From contig NJBL01000015.1 in the NCBI GenBank assembly GCA_005223145.1, forward strand, positions 1 to 41,822: a DNA stretch of 41,822 nt. Direction: 5' to 3'. The stretch comes from a bacterium (candidate division B38) B3_B38. Its GTDB lineage: Bacteria > Acidobacteriota > B3-B38 > Guanabaribacteriales > B3-B38. Each line of letters starts with the position of its first letter. Position 1 is the first letter of the stretch. This document shows positions 7,397 through 15,306 of this stretch, one piece after another. The position numbers and the translations under genes are program-made. The notes under the pieces were generated by a model that was given only the letters and a program-made list of their open reading frames with translations, did not search any database and had not been told where the DNA came from.

Positions 7397-7939
7397 ATGA
7401 AAAGACCGGTGGTAATCAAGGAGAGGGTATGGGTCCTGCGTGATGAACAAGGAATGGCGATAGACGATATTGACACCGACCAGATATATCATAATGCCCA
7501 CCTGGCAATAACCGAGCTTGAGAAAATGGGGCAGTTCGCCCTGGGGAACCTCCCCGGATGGGAAGACTTCCCTCAGAAAGCCAAGCCGGGGGACATCCTC
7601 ATTGTGGGACGGAACTTCGGTGCGGGTTCCTCCCGTCAGCAGGCGGTGGACTGCTTCCGCTCCCTGGGGATAGCCCTCATAATCGGGGAGTCTTTTGGGG
7701 CTATATACAAGAGGAATGCTGTAAATTCAGGCTTTCCGCTGTTAATATGTCCAGGAATTATTAGCCAACCGGGGAAGATAGATTCTGGCAATATTCTGGA
7801 GGTGAATTTATCCGCCGGGGAGGTCTATAATCATACCACTGGCAAGAAGATTGAAGGAGGGGAGCGCTTCTCCCAGGTTCAGATGGATGTATACCAAGCG
7901 GGCAACCTATTTGAATATGAAAAAACGATATTAACTTAG
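7397..7939 (+). CDS. Aconitase/3-isopropylmalate dehydratase-family small subunit (second copy)
   Basis: A 180-residue LeuD-like protein and partner of the preceding large subunit. DDIDTDQI and RNFGAGSSRQQA carry the family's active-site segments; the first small subunit has FGCGSS where this has FGAGSS. The substrate loop after DTDQIY reads HNAHLAIT, unlike the YLRT/YLVM loops of known homoaconitase and isopropylmalate isomerase and unlike YTYT of the first copy, so the two pairs likely recognise different substrates. It has an N-terminal extension of about 15 residues relative to the first copy. A GAGAGATGAG stretch precedes the ATG. Last of the closely spaced core operon. Confidence 0.85.
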   Translation: MKRPVVIKERVWVLRDEQGMAIDDIDTDQIYHNAHLAITELEKMGQFALGNLPGWEDFPQKAKPGDILIVGRNFGAGSSRQQAVDCFRSLGIALIIGESFGAIYKRNAVNSGFPLLICPGIISQPGKIDSGNILEVNLSAGEVYNHTTGKKIEGGERFSQVQMDVYQAGNLFEYEKTILT

Positions 7940-7944
7940 AATGG

Positions 7945-7970
7945 TGAGTATCATCACTGTTACTCATTTT
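7945..7970 (+). terminator. Weak stem-loop after the second small subunit
   Basis: TGAGTA and TACTCA form a 6-bp stem around a 10-nt loop, followed by four T residues. The stem is short, so this may only reduce read-through into the metallo-beta-lactamase-fold gene. Confidence 0.3.
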
Positions 7971-8028
7971 CTTAATTTGCGGAGGTCGGTATTCTTCCGA
8001 CTTCCAATTGTCACCGGAGGTGAGCAAG

Positions 8029-8715
8029 ATGCTTGAAAATATAAAATGGTTAGGGCATGCCAGTTTTGTTATCAAGGCGGAGAAGGACATCTACATTGAC
8101 CCCCGGAAGCTGAAGGATGGAGATCCTGCCGATATAATTTTAATCACCCACGATCATTATGACCACTGCTGTCCTGAAGATGTGCAGAAAATTCTGAAGC
8201 CCGACACGGTCATTGTCACCACTCCCGATGCGGCTGCCAAGTTCAAGGGAAATGTAAAGACTGTGAAGCCGGGAGATAAATTGACCGTCGATGGGGTGCC
8301 TATTGAGGCAGTTCATGCGTATAATGCCCGTAAGCAGTTTCACCCCAAGAAGCAGATGGGGGTAGGATACATCGTAACTGTGGTAAAAAAACGGTTGATG
8401 GGCGTTGGTGGTGCTTTCATACATGAGGGCGGAGAACCCCCCCCCGTTTCATTCAAAGAAGCTGTGAGGATTTACCACCTGGGGGATACCGATTTTATCC
8501 CCGAGATGCAGAATATCAAAGCAGATATCGCCCTGGTGCCGGTCGGAGGGACCTACACCATGGATGCCGAAGAGGCTGCCAAAGCGGTCAACTCCTTTAT
8601 GCCCAAGGTGGCTATTCCCATGCACTGGGGGGAGATCGTAGGCTCCGAGAAAGATGCCCAGCGGTTTAAAGAGCTGGCCCAATGCGAGGTAAAAATTCTG
8701 ACTCCCGAAAAATAG
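8029..8715 (+). CDS. Metallo-beta-lactamase-fold hydrolase, UPF0173-like
   Basis: A ~228-residue MBL-fold protein. The zinc-binding HDHYDH motif lies in ILITHDHYDHC, further ligands in YHLGDTDF and PMHWGE. The fold and order match UPF0173/UlaG-like metal-dependent hydrolases. The ATG at 8029 is chosen over an upstream TTG at 8008 because GGAGGT sits 7 bp before it. Compared with the usual arrangement, in which GYIVTV is followed almost directly by VRIYHAGDTD, there is an extra ~25-residue stretch ending in EPPPVSF, encoded partly by runs of A and nine C residues (8437-8445). The frame is kept. Substrate unknown. It may be co-transcribed with the tricarboxylate operon, but a weak stem-loop and an 89-bp gap separate them. 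Confidence 0.82.
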   Translation: MLENIKWLGHASFVIKAEKDIYIDPRKLKDGDPADIILITHDHYDHCCPEDVQKILKPDTVIVTTPDAAAKFKGNVKTVKPGDKLTVDGVPIEAVHAYNARKQFHPKKQMGVGYIVTVVKKRLMGVGGAFIHEGGEPPPVSFKEAVRIYHLGDTDFIPEMQNIKADIALVPVGGTYTMDAEEAAKAVNSFMPKVAIPMHWGEIVGSEKDAQRFKELAQCEVKILTPEK

Positions 8716-8724
8716 ATTCCTCCC

Positions 8725-8937
8725 CTAATAGCTCAGACCGTGCTCGGCAATATTCCTTATCCCCTAGATGGCTAACTCCACCTCCTGCGGGGTGGTGTAG
8801 ATGTGAGTGGAGAAGCGTACTTCGCTCAAGTCGACAGTAGAGATTCCGCGGGAAATTAGGTAGATTAAGAGTGCCCGGATATTAGAAGCAGCGGGCGGTT
8901 TTCTCTTTTCGCCCTCTGTTTTTAGTGGCTTAAATGA
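8725..8937 (-). pseudogene. Relic of a class V aminotransferase (C-terminal end)
   Basis: On the minus strand the DNA translates as ...GISTVDLSEVRFSTHIYTTP, then QEVELAI, a TAG stop (8764-8766), and GIRNIAEHGLSY before a final stop. This is the typical C-terminus of class V PLP-dependent aminotransferases/selenocysteine-lyase-like proteins (EVRFSTHIYNTPEEV...). The rest of the enzyme is missing: the frame begins at the stop codon of the alanyl-tRNA editing gene. So only the last ~60 codons remain, with an internal stop. Family recognition rests on one motif but is distinctive. Confidence 0.7.
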
Positions 8938-10140
8938 TCAGCCTTTCAATTTTAAATAGTCCAATGCCAGCTCAAGAGCCTTTTCCAGGTGCTGGGGATT
9001 GGTTCCCGCTCCCTGAGCGAATCCTTCGCCACCTCCGCCTTTTCCATCGATCACCTTGCAGCTCTCCCGCAGGGCCTCACCCAGGGGAAGACCCAGCCCT
9101 TTGGATGAAGCAAAGATAAGGTGTCCCATCCCCTGGCTCTCCACACCGGCTAAAACCAGCAGAGGCTCCTGATTGACTGCTTTTATTATGGCAGATTTCA
9201 CCACCTGCAAGTCTTCCTGGCGAAAAATCATCTTTACGAGCTTGAAACCTTCATGAGGGGCAGCTCCGTCTATCAACTCCTGAGCAATGAAACCTGCCAG
9301 CCTCTCCTTCAGGTGCTTTAGCTCCCGACGGTATCCTTTCCCTTCCTCCCTCAGTTTATCGACCGCCTCGCTGAGCTTCTCCGGCTTTACCGACAAAGAA
9401 GCCGACACACCCTGCATCACCTTATGCTTCTGCCGATAATCTTTCAGGGCTCTTCTTCCGCAAAGGAAGCTGACCCTCATATTGCCTTTATATTTCTCCC
9501 ACCCAATGACTTTTATCAGCCCTATCTCACTGGTGGAACGAAGATGCGTGCCCCCGCAGTGGGAGAGGTCCACCCCCTCTATCTCTACAATTCTGATGCT
9601 CTTCACGCCTTCAGGAAGCTCTTTCTTCCTGAGCTTCAACCGCGAAAACTCCTCGGGTGATACCTCATATGCTTTTATGGGAAGGTTCTTAATGATATAT
9701 TGATTGGCTAACTCCTCCACCTGCTCCACCTGGAGCTCAGTTAGAAGCCCAATATCCAGGTCAATGGTAGATAGCTCCCTGCCGAGATGGAAGGATACAG
9801 TTGAAGCCTGGCACAGCTCAATGAAGACAGCCGTCAGGAGGTGCTGACCGGTATGCTGCTGCATATGGTCAGAGCGGAGCATCCAGTCTATCTCACCCTT
9901 CACCTTTGAGACTGAGAGAGGTTGCTCCAAAAGGTGAAAAATCTCATCATCTTTCAAGAGGACATCCCTAACGGCGATGCCGTTGAGAGTCCCCTGGTCA
10001 TGGGGTTGACCGCCCGAGGTGGGGTAAAAGGCGGTCTGGTCGAGCAAAACCTCGTGACCCTGCTCGGTCTTATTCTGAGCTAAAACACGGGCGGAGAAAG
10101 TAGCCAAATAAGGGTTTTTTAAATAAAGCTTCTCAGTCAT
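8938..10140 (-). CDS. Alanyl-tRNA editing protein, AlaX-L type with DHHA1 domain
   Basis: A 400-residue stand-alone alanyl-tRNA synthetase editing homologue that hydrolyses Ser- or Gly-mischarged tRNA-Ala in the cytoplasm. The N-terminal part shows FYPTSGGQPHDQG. The editing-site zinc ligands are HTGQH (about residues 96-100) and CGGTH (about 198-202). The central region is a predicted coiled coil, followed by a DHHA1 domain with GGGGEGFAQGAG near the C-terminus, a glycine-rich motif shared with AlaRS. There is no aminoacylation domain, so it is not a truncated AlaS. It lies 38 bp after the M14 peptidase gene on the same strand and may share its transcript. An aminotransferase relic follows immediately. 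Confidence 0.9.
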   Translation of the reverse strand: MTEKLYLKNPYLATFSARVLAQNKTEQGHEVLLDQTAFYPTSGGQPHDQGTLNGIAVRDVLLKDDEIFHLLEQPLSVSKVKGEIDWMLRSDHMQQHTGQHLLTAVFIELCQASTVSFHLGRELSTIDLDIGLLTELQVEQVEELANQYIIKNLPIKAYEVSPEEFSRLKLRKKELPEGVKSIRIVEIEGVDLSHCGGTHLRSTSEIGLIKVIGWEKYKGNMRVSFLCGRRALKDYRQKHKVMQGVSASLSVKPEKLSEAVDKLREEGKGYRRELKHLKERLAGFIAQELIDGAAPHEGFKLVKMIFRQEDLQVVKSAIIKAVNQEPLLVLAGVESQGMGHLIFASSKGLGLPLGEALRESCKVIDGKGGGGEGFAQGAGTNPQHLEKALELALDYLKLKG

Positions 10141-10178
10141 TTTTCTCCAGAGTTAAAGGAGGATTATATCCCCTCTTG

Positions 10179-12797
10179 TTAAGGTAGTCGACTCAGTTTT
10201 GCCGGGCCGTAATATAGTGAGTTGAACAGTAGCTTAAATGTTCCATGAGGTTGAGCACGGTTCTGGCAGCGGAACCCTATCAGGATGATGCGTCCCTTTC
10301 CTTTTTCCACTTCAACCAGAGCTGCCCGGTCAAAGAGTTTCTCTTCCCCCAATATCCATCCGCTCAACAGTGGGTTTTTCGACGGGTATTTTAACACCAC
10401 CTTTGCTTTCTGGTCGAAGGACGGCAGCAGAGCAAAAGCGGGGCTATCCACAAAGCAAGCCGCTGCCTTCTTGCCCATGCCGAAAGCGATGGGCTGGGAG
10501 TTATCGACCTCCACCTCTAACAGAGAGCCCGGGCAGAAGAACTCCTCCTCAGGAATCTCTTTGAGGACATTTTTCACCGGTAGACCGAAGCTCTCTATAG
10601 GCAAGTCTGAGGCGGAGTCAAAGGTTATGAGAGTGCCGCCGGCTTCTACAAAGGATTTCAGGTTAGCCACCCCTTCGTTGCCTATCCCCCCTTCGTAAGG
10701 GGGCGGCAGTGGAGTAGAGGGGCGACCGGGTCGTCCGTCCCGCCTCCCGGTTATTATGCGTTGGGGGCTATCGTCGGGGATGATTATGACATCGTAGCGG
10801 TCTTTGAGGTTGCCGGTACGCATCTCAGCATTGTGGATATTCTTGTAAGGGAACTCAAACTGCTCCAGCAGCCATCTAGTCCACCCTTCGTCCATATTTG
10901 CAGTCCACGGCTTGTATAAGCCCAACTTCAGCGGCTGCAACCGATACCCATCCCCCATGATTTTCTTGTTTGCTGCATAGATGTTTAGATGAAGCTCCTT
11001 GGCTATGGAAGCCACGGCTTGATGTATTCCCTTTCTGACAGGGACAACTACTGCTCCCGGCTCAAAGCTCCTGTCAGCGAGCTTTAGCGGCTCTTTGGCC
11101 CAGTAGACTTGATAGCCATCCTTCAGCAGGCGGTTTACCGCGGTAAAGGAGTTATTGGTGCTATGCGAAAATACATAGGCATAGGTAGCCCGTCCAGAGA
11201 CCATTCCCTCTGGATACTCAGCTTCTTTTACCGCTGTCAGTTCTGCCCTGAAGGGGGACTTGATGGTTACCGCCTTCACCCCCATCTGCAGGGGGAGGGT
11301 CCACCCGGTGTAATCGTAGGGCGATTGAGGGGGACCTTCGGGATAGAGCCTGATATCGGGATACTGCTGCCGTTCGAGCATATCTTTGGCGTAGGCTCTG
11401 AAGGGCTGGGACATTAGAAGCACATAGGTGCCCGCAGGATAGGTAATCCCATCGGCGGTGAAGGAGTCAGTGGCTTTATGAACCTCAACCCCTCCCAGCA
11501 TCAGAGTTTCAATCATTTTGACCGCGGTTATCATATCTCGCTGGTCTGGAGAGATAAGAAAGGCAAAAGGAGGCTCTTTTTCTCCTTTTTCAATAGCCTG
11601 CTTTCCCATCAGATAGAAGTTATACAGAAAGTCCTCCTTATAAGCGGCGGCTGTTTCCAGCAGTGAAAATGAGGCGACCAGCTCATAATCCACTAAGTCC
11701 CTGAGTCTCCACCAGCCCCCCGGCCAGGGGTTAGGGAAGTTCTCCTGCGGTTTGTATTCGGGAAGCCCTCGGCGTCCACCACGGAGCTGAGATTTGTCGA
11801 TAAAAATGGGGGTAGCCACCTTGATGCTGGCTGCTTCGGTCAATAACCCCACCATATTGTGCCACCAGGGGGTCATGAGGAAAGACCCCTCCCACCAGGC
11901 GGTGTAGATAGCCCTGCTGACCACACCAGAGTAGCCCTCCTCTTCCAGGTCCATTGCTATTCGGGAGCCCAGAAGAGCAATCTCTCGCCAGATAATCGGG
12001 TTTACATTGGGGTTTATGGGGTCGGTGAATGGTGGAACGAAAAGCCGAGCCCCATAGGAGCCCATCTGATGCTCGTCCAGTATTATCTCGGGAAACCACT
12101 CGTGATAGAGAACTCTTGTTATGAGTCTGGTTTCCTTCTGGGTTACCATAAAGGCGTCTCTGTTGTCGTCGTGCCCGGTGTACTTGTGGTAAAGCCAGGG
12201 CATTCTACCGCCCTCGTACTCGGTGCCCAGATACTTGTTGTACCAGTCAACCACCATTATCTGCCCATCAGGGTTATGAGACGGAATCAGTAAGAATATG
12301 GTCTTGTCAAGAATATTAATAATCCGAGGTGATTCCTCCGTAATCAGCCGATGGGCTAATTCCAGGGACATCTGAGAGGAGGCGATTTCGGTGGAATGGA
12401 TATTACAGCTGATCATAACCACCACTTTTCCTTCGGCAGCCAGTTTGCGAGCCGCTGCAGGACTGAGCCCTCGGGGGTTGGCTAAAGAACGCTGAATTCT
12501 TTTATAAGATTCCAGACGAGACATGTTGTCGGAGGAAGTGATAATCACCATAATGAAGGGGTTCCCTTCGGTGGTCTCCCCCAGGGTCTCCATCTTGAGC
12601 TTATCCGACCTTTCATCCAGGAGTTTGAAGTAATTGACCATTTGAGGCCAGCTGGCTAACTCGTAGTCGGTACCCACTCGGAAGCCTAAAAATTCCTCTG
12701 GTGAGGGAGCTACTGTCTGAGCGGACAGAAGCGAGGCGGCGAGTAGAATCAGAAAGAGGGAAAGGATAGTTTTAGGAAAAGACTTAAAACCCCTCAT
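10179..12797 (-). CDS. Secreted M14-family zinc carboxypeptidase-like protein
   Basis: About 872 residues. The start at 12797 is preferred over an upstream ORF extension: GGAGGT lies 5 bp before it and it begins directly with a signal peptide (basic start, then ILSLFLILLAASLLSAQ). The M14 domain follows: the HxxE zinc motif in CNIHSTEIAS, a DEHQMG segment likely holding the third ligand region, and LLTEAAS with the expected catalytic Glu. The C-terminal third carries a glutamine-amidotransferase-like segment (YDVIIIPDDSPQ, EGVANLKSFVEAGGTL) usual in these large bacterial M14 proteins. It is probably periplasmic or exported and degrades peptides. The loop GRRDGRPGRPSTPLPPPYEG is slightly longer than I expect, and its DNA contains a C-run/G-run hairpin near 10685-10705. 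Confidence 0.88.
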   Translation of the reverse strand: MRGFKSFPKTILSLFLILLAASLLSAQTVAPSPEEFLGFRVGTDYELASWPQMVNYFKLLDERSDKLKMETLGETTEGNPFIMVIITSSDNMSRLESYKRIQRSLANPRGLSPAAARKLAAEGKVVVMISCNIHSTEIASSQMSLELAHRLITEESPRIINILDKTIFLLIPSHNPDGQIMVVDWYNKYLGTEYEGGRMPWLYHKYTGHDDNRDAFMVTQKETRLITRVLYHEWFPEIILDEHQMGSYGARLFVPPFTDPINPNVNPIIWREIALLGSRIAMDLEEEGYSGVVSRAIYTAWWEGSFLMTPWWHNMVGLLTEAASIKVATPIFIDKSQLRGGRRGLPEYKPQENFPNPWPGGWWRLRDLVDYELVASFSLLETAAAYKEDFLYNFYLMGKQAIEKGEKEPPFAFLISPDQRDMITAVKMIETLMLGGVEVHKATDSFTADGITYPAGTYVLLMSQPFRAYAKDMLERQQYPDIRLYPEGPPQSPYDYTGWTLPLQMGVKAVTIKSPFRAELTAVKEAEYPEGMVSGRATYAYVFSHSTNNSFTAVNRLLKDGYQVYWAKEPLKLADRSFEPGAVVVPVRKGIHQAVASIAKELHLNIYAANKKIMGDGYRLQPLKLGLYKPWTANMDEGWTRWLLEQFEFPYKNIHNAEMRTGNLKDRYDVIIIPDDSPQRIITGRRDGRPGRPSTPLPPPYEGGIGNEGVANLKSFVEAGGTLITFDSASDLPIESFGLPVKNVLKEIPEEEFFCPGSLLEVEVDNSQPIAFGMGKKAAACFVDSPAFALLPSFDQKAKVVLKYPSKNPLLSGWILGEEKLFDRAALVEVEKGKGRIILIGFRCQNRAQPHGTFKLLFNSLYYGPAKLSRLP

Positions 12798-12936
12798 TTT
12801 TGACCTCCATTCTCCGAAGAGGAAAAAAATTAAAACCATCTGATAGTGGAAAAAACAATATAAATATATCATCAACCCCTCATGCTATCAAGAACTTTTA
12901 TAGCCGCCCTTAGTTGTGGTGTGCTGGAAAAGTTAA

Positions 12937-12965
12937 TTGAATTAACGGGAAGGCTTTGATAGAAT
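12937..12965 (+). promoter_or_regulatory. Predicted sigma70-type promoter for the permease operon
   Basis: TTGAAT (12937-12942), a 17-bp spacer and TAGAAT (12960-12965) lie 67 bp upstream of the NCS1 permease start, in the divergent gap after the M14 gene. Confidence 0.45.
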
Positions 12966-13032
12966 AATTATTGTTGAGTTCTTTCCCCCATTTCATGGAG
13001 AACTAACCATAGAAAGAAGAGAGAAGCCCAAC

Positions 13033-14346
13033 TTGAAATCTGAGCTCCTCGAGGATTATTCCCTCACTCCCGTCCCACCAGAGCGGAGGCGGCACTGGAT
13101 CAGTGTAGCGATGGTCTGGATCGGGGTGGCCATCGTGATGTCCGCCATCTTAAGGGGGATGATGATCGGGATGGGCCTGGGCTCCTTTAAGAGTATGGTA
13201 ATAGCCTATCTATTAGGGGAGGTAATGCTGATTGTGATGATGGGGCTGACCGGTTTCATAGGGGCAAAGATAGGACTCTCTACCCCTCTGGTTGCCCGTG
13301 CCCCCTTTGGGAGTGTCGGCTCTCAGATAATATCCCTCTGCCTGGCAGGCTCTTCCATAGGGTGGTTTGCTGTTCAAGCGGGGCTTTTTGCCGAGACAGT
13401 GAACGCTTACACAGAAACCAGAGTGCCTGTACCCTACATAGCCTTCACTGCCGGGATAGTGATGATGTCTACGGCTATTTTTGGCTTCCGTGGTCTGAAG
13501 ATGCTGAGCTGGATATCAGTCCCCTTGATGCTAATAGTGCTTATTGCTGCCATGATAAAGATTGGGCAGAACTTCCTTCCCTCTCATATACTGGTGAATT
13601 TGGCTAAGAACCACCACCCCGACCCTTATCCTCTGACTATTGGTGCGGCTGCCTCGCTGGTAGCGGGGGGTTTCATCGTGGGGGCAGTAACCAGCCCCGA
13701 TGTCTATCGCTATGCCCGGAGAAGAGTGAGCGATATATTCTATGCGGCTACCCTGGCTATGGGTGTGAGCGCTCTGATGCATGTAGTAGGGTCGGTTCTG
13801 ACCATGTCCACCGGAGAGTACCACGAGAGGCTTCCCTTCCTAATTATCTCCCCACAATATCTGGGACTGGGGTTTATCGGGTTTGTCATTCTGGCATTAG
13901 CCCAGTGGACTTCTAACGATAACAATCTATACTCCGCTGTGCTGGCATTAAATAATATTATACGATGGGATAAGTGGAAGCTTACTATTGTAGCCGGTGT
14001 TCTTTCCTCCTTGCTGGCGGCGGCTGGTATACTGGGCAGAATAGAGCTCTTTCTGACCCTCCTGACGGTGGGCATCGGTCCTATAGGAGGGATTATCATC
14101 GCACATTACTATCTCCTCAAACGCCACCACGAGGAGCATGGACAGTGGGGAGCAGCGAGGCCCTGCAATTACAAAGCTCTTATGGTTTATTTCGTGTCCT
14201 TTGGTATCGGGTGGATTACCTCGGGACATCCTTATACTATCAAGCTCTTTCCCTTTTCTGCTTTTGCTTTCAATGGGATTGTCTCTTCCATGCTCCTCTA
14301 TTATATAGTTATGAAACTGGAAAGACGAGGTAAAAAGGAGGTCTAA
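13033..14346 (+). CDS. NCS1-family nucleobase/cytosine permease-like transporter
   Basis: A 437-residue polytopic membrane protein with about 12 hydrophobic segments. It matches the NCS1 (CodB/purine-cytosine permease) family: an early G(M)GLGSF segment, the conserved LVARAPFGSVGSQ region, SIGWFAVQAG, SPDVYRYAR and AQWTSNDNNLYSA. It would import a nucleobase, hydantoin or related ring compound by cation symport. The start is a TTG with only a weak purine-rich ribosome-binding region; an alternative internal start cannot be ruled out. It lies 3 bp before the DUF1177 gene, so the pair are surely co-transcribed. The substrate is likely what DUF1177 and AroM act on, but neither partner has a firmly known reaction. 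Confidence 0.88.
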   Translation: MKSELLEDYSLTPVPPERRRHWISVAMVWIGVAIVMSAILRGMMIGMGLGSFKSMVIAYLLGEVMLIVMMGLTGFIGAKIGLSTPLVARAPFGSVGSQIISLCLAGSSIGWFAVQAGLFAETVNAYTETRVPVPYIAFTAGIVMMSTAIFGFRGLKMLSWISVPLMLIVLIAAMIKIGQNFLPSHILVNLAKNHHPDPYPLTIGAAASLVAGGFIVGAVTSPDVYRYARRRVSDIFYAATLAMGVSALMHVVGSVLTMSTGEYHERLPFLIISPQYLGLGFIGFVILALAQWTSNDNNLYSAVLALNNIIRWDKWKLTIVAGVLSSLLAAAGILGRIELFLTLLTVGIGPIGGIIIAHYYLLKRHHEEHGQWGAARPCNYKALMVYFVSFGIGWITSGHPYTIKLFPFSAFAFNGIVSSMLLYYIVMKLERRGKKEV

Positions 14347-14349
14347 TGT

Positions 14350-15285
14350 ATGGCTTTGAAGCAGGTTATGGAGGCTTATGAGCTTTTAGATAGCTCCCAG
14401 GTGAGCGGGGATGCCGTAGCTCAGCTTTTTCGGAAGCGTGGTTTAACCGAGGTGACAATGGAACACCTCGAAGGGGATGAAGGGAGCACCGACTTTATAA
14501 AAGTGCTGTTACCAGGAAGTTCCGGCAAAAGAAGCGGGGGGAAATCTCCCACCCTGGGGGTGATAGGGAGGGTTGGAGGTATAGGAGCCCGCCCGTCGAA
14601 GGTGGGGTTAGTATCAGATGCAGATGGGGCGGTTACAACAGTTGGCACAATGTTAAAGCTGGCTGATATGCAGCTTCAAGGGGATGTTCTAAGGGGGGAT
14701 GTCATCGGGGCTACGCATATTTGCCCCCGCGCTCCTATTAAACCCCACCACCCGGTGGATTTTATGGATTCTCCAGTGGATATGATCAGGCTTCTCCGCC
14801 TGGAAGTGGTTCCTGCCATGGATGCCATTCTCTCGGTGGACACCACCAAAGGGAACAGGGTCATAAACCATAAAGGGTTTGCTATCTCTCCCACGGTGAA
14901 AGAGGGGTATATCTTTAAAACAAGCGAAGACCTGCTCGACATAATGCAGATAGTATGCGGGAGGATGCCCGCGGTATTTCCTCTCAGCACCACCGATATA
15001 ACCCCTTATGAAAACGGTCTTTACCATATAAATAGTATTATGCAGCCGTCAGTATTAACCGATGCCCCGGTGGTGGGCGTTGCCATAACAACTGAGACGC
15101 CGGTGCCCGGGTGCGCCACCGGGGTGAGCCATGTAATCGATATGGAGGTTGCCGTCAGATTTATTATCGAAGTAGCCAAGGCTTTCGGTGAGGAGAGGGT
15201 GAACTTTTACGACCGTGATGAATTTCGCCAGGTGGTACAGAGATATGGCTCTATGAAGCACCTTCAAACCCTGGGCAAGAGTTAG
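14350..15285 (+). CDS. DUF1177-family protein
   Basis: A 311-residue soluble protein that I recognise as DUF1177 from its N-terminus (VMEAYELLDSSQVSGD) and the conserved THICPRAPIKPHHPVDFMDSP segment. The presence of many conserved His, Asp and Thr residues (HICP, PHHPVDFMDSP, SVDTTKGNR) suggests an enzyme with a metal or polar ligand, but no reaction is established to my knowledge. The ATG is 3 bp after the permease stop codon, and an AroM homologue follows 21 bp later. DUF1177 and AroM genes are known to me as frequent neighbours, here joined to an NCS1 transporter. Confidence 0.82.
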   Translation: MALKQVMEAYELLDSSQVSGDAVAQLFRKRGLTEVTMEHLEGDEGSTDFIKVLLPGSSGKRSGGKSPTLGVIGRVGGIGARPSKVGLVSDADGAVTTVGTMLKLADMQLQGDVLRGDVIGATHICPRAPIKPHHPVDFMDSPVDMIRLLRLEVVPAMDAILSVDTTKGNRVINHKGFAISPTVKEGYIFKTSEDLLDIMQIVCGRMPAVFPLSTTDITPYENGLYHINSIMQPSVLTDAPVVGVAITTETPVPGCATGVSHVIDMEVAVRFIIEVAKAFGEERVNFYDRDEFRQVVQRYGSMKHLQTLGKS

Positions 15286-15306
15286 CCGGTGTGAGGGAGA
15301 GGATTT

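Noticed and set aside
3176-7939. Leucine biosynthesis operon (leuCDB)
   Set aside because: There is no isopropylmalate synthase, the dehydrogenase has isocitrate-type features, there are two LeuCD pairs with non-standard loops, and the neighbours are citrate-cleavage-like.
10680-10760. Small palindromic element inserted in frame in the M14 peptidase
   Set aside because: The CCCCCC-TTCGTAA-GGGGG hairpin is suggestive, but the encoded PPPYEGGIGNEGV is close to the usual family sequence, so at most a few residues are extra.
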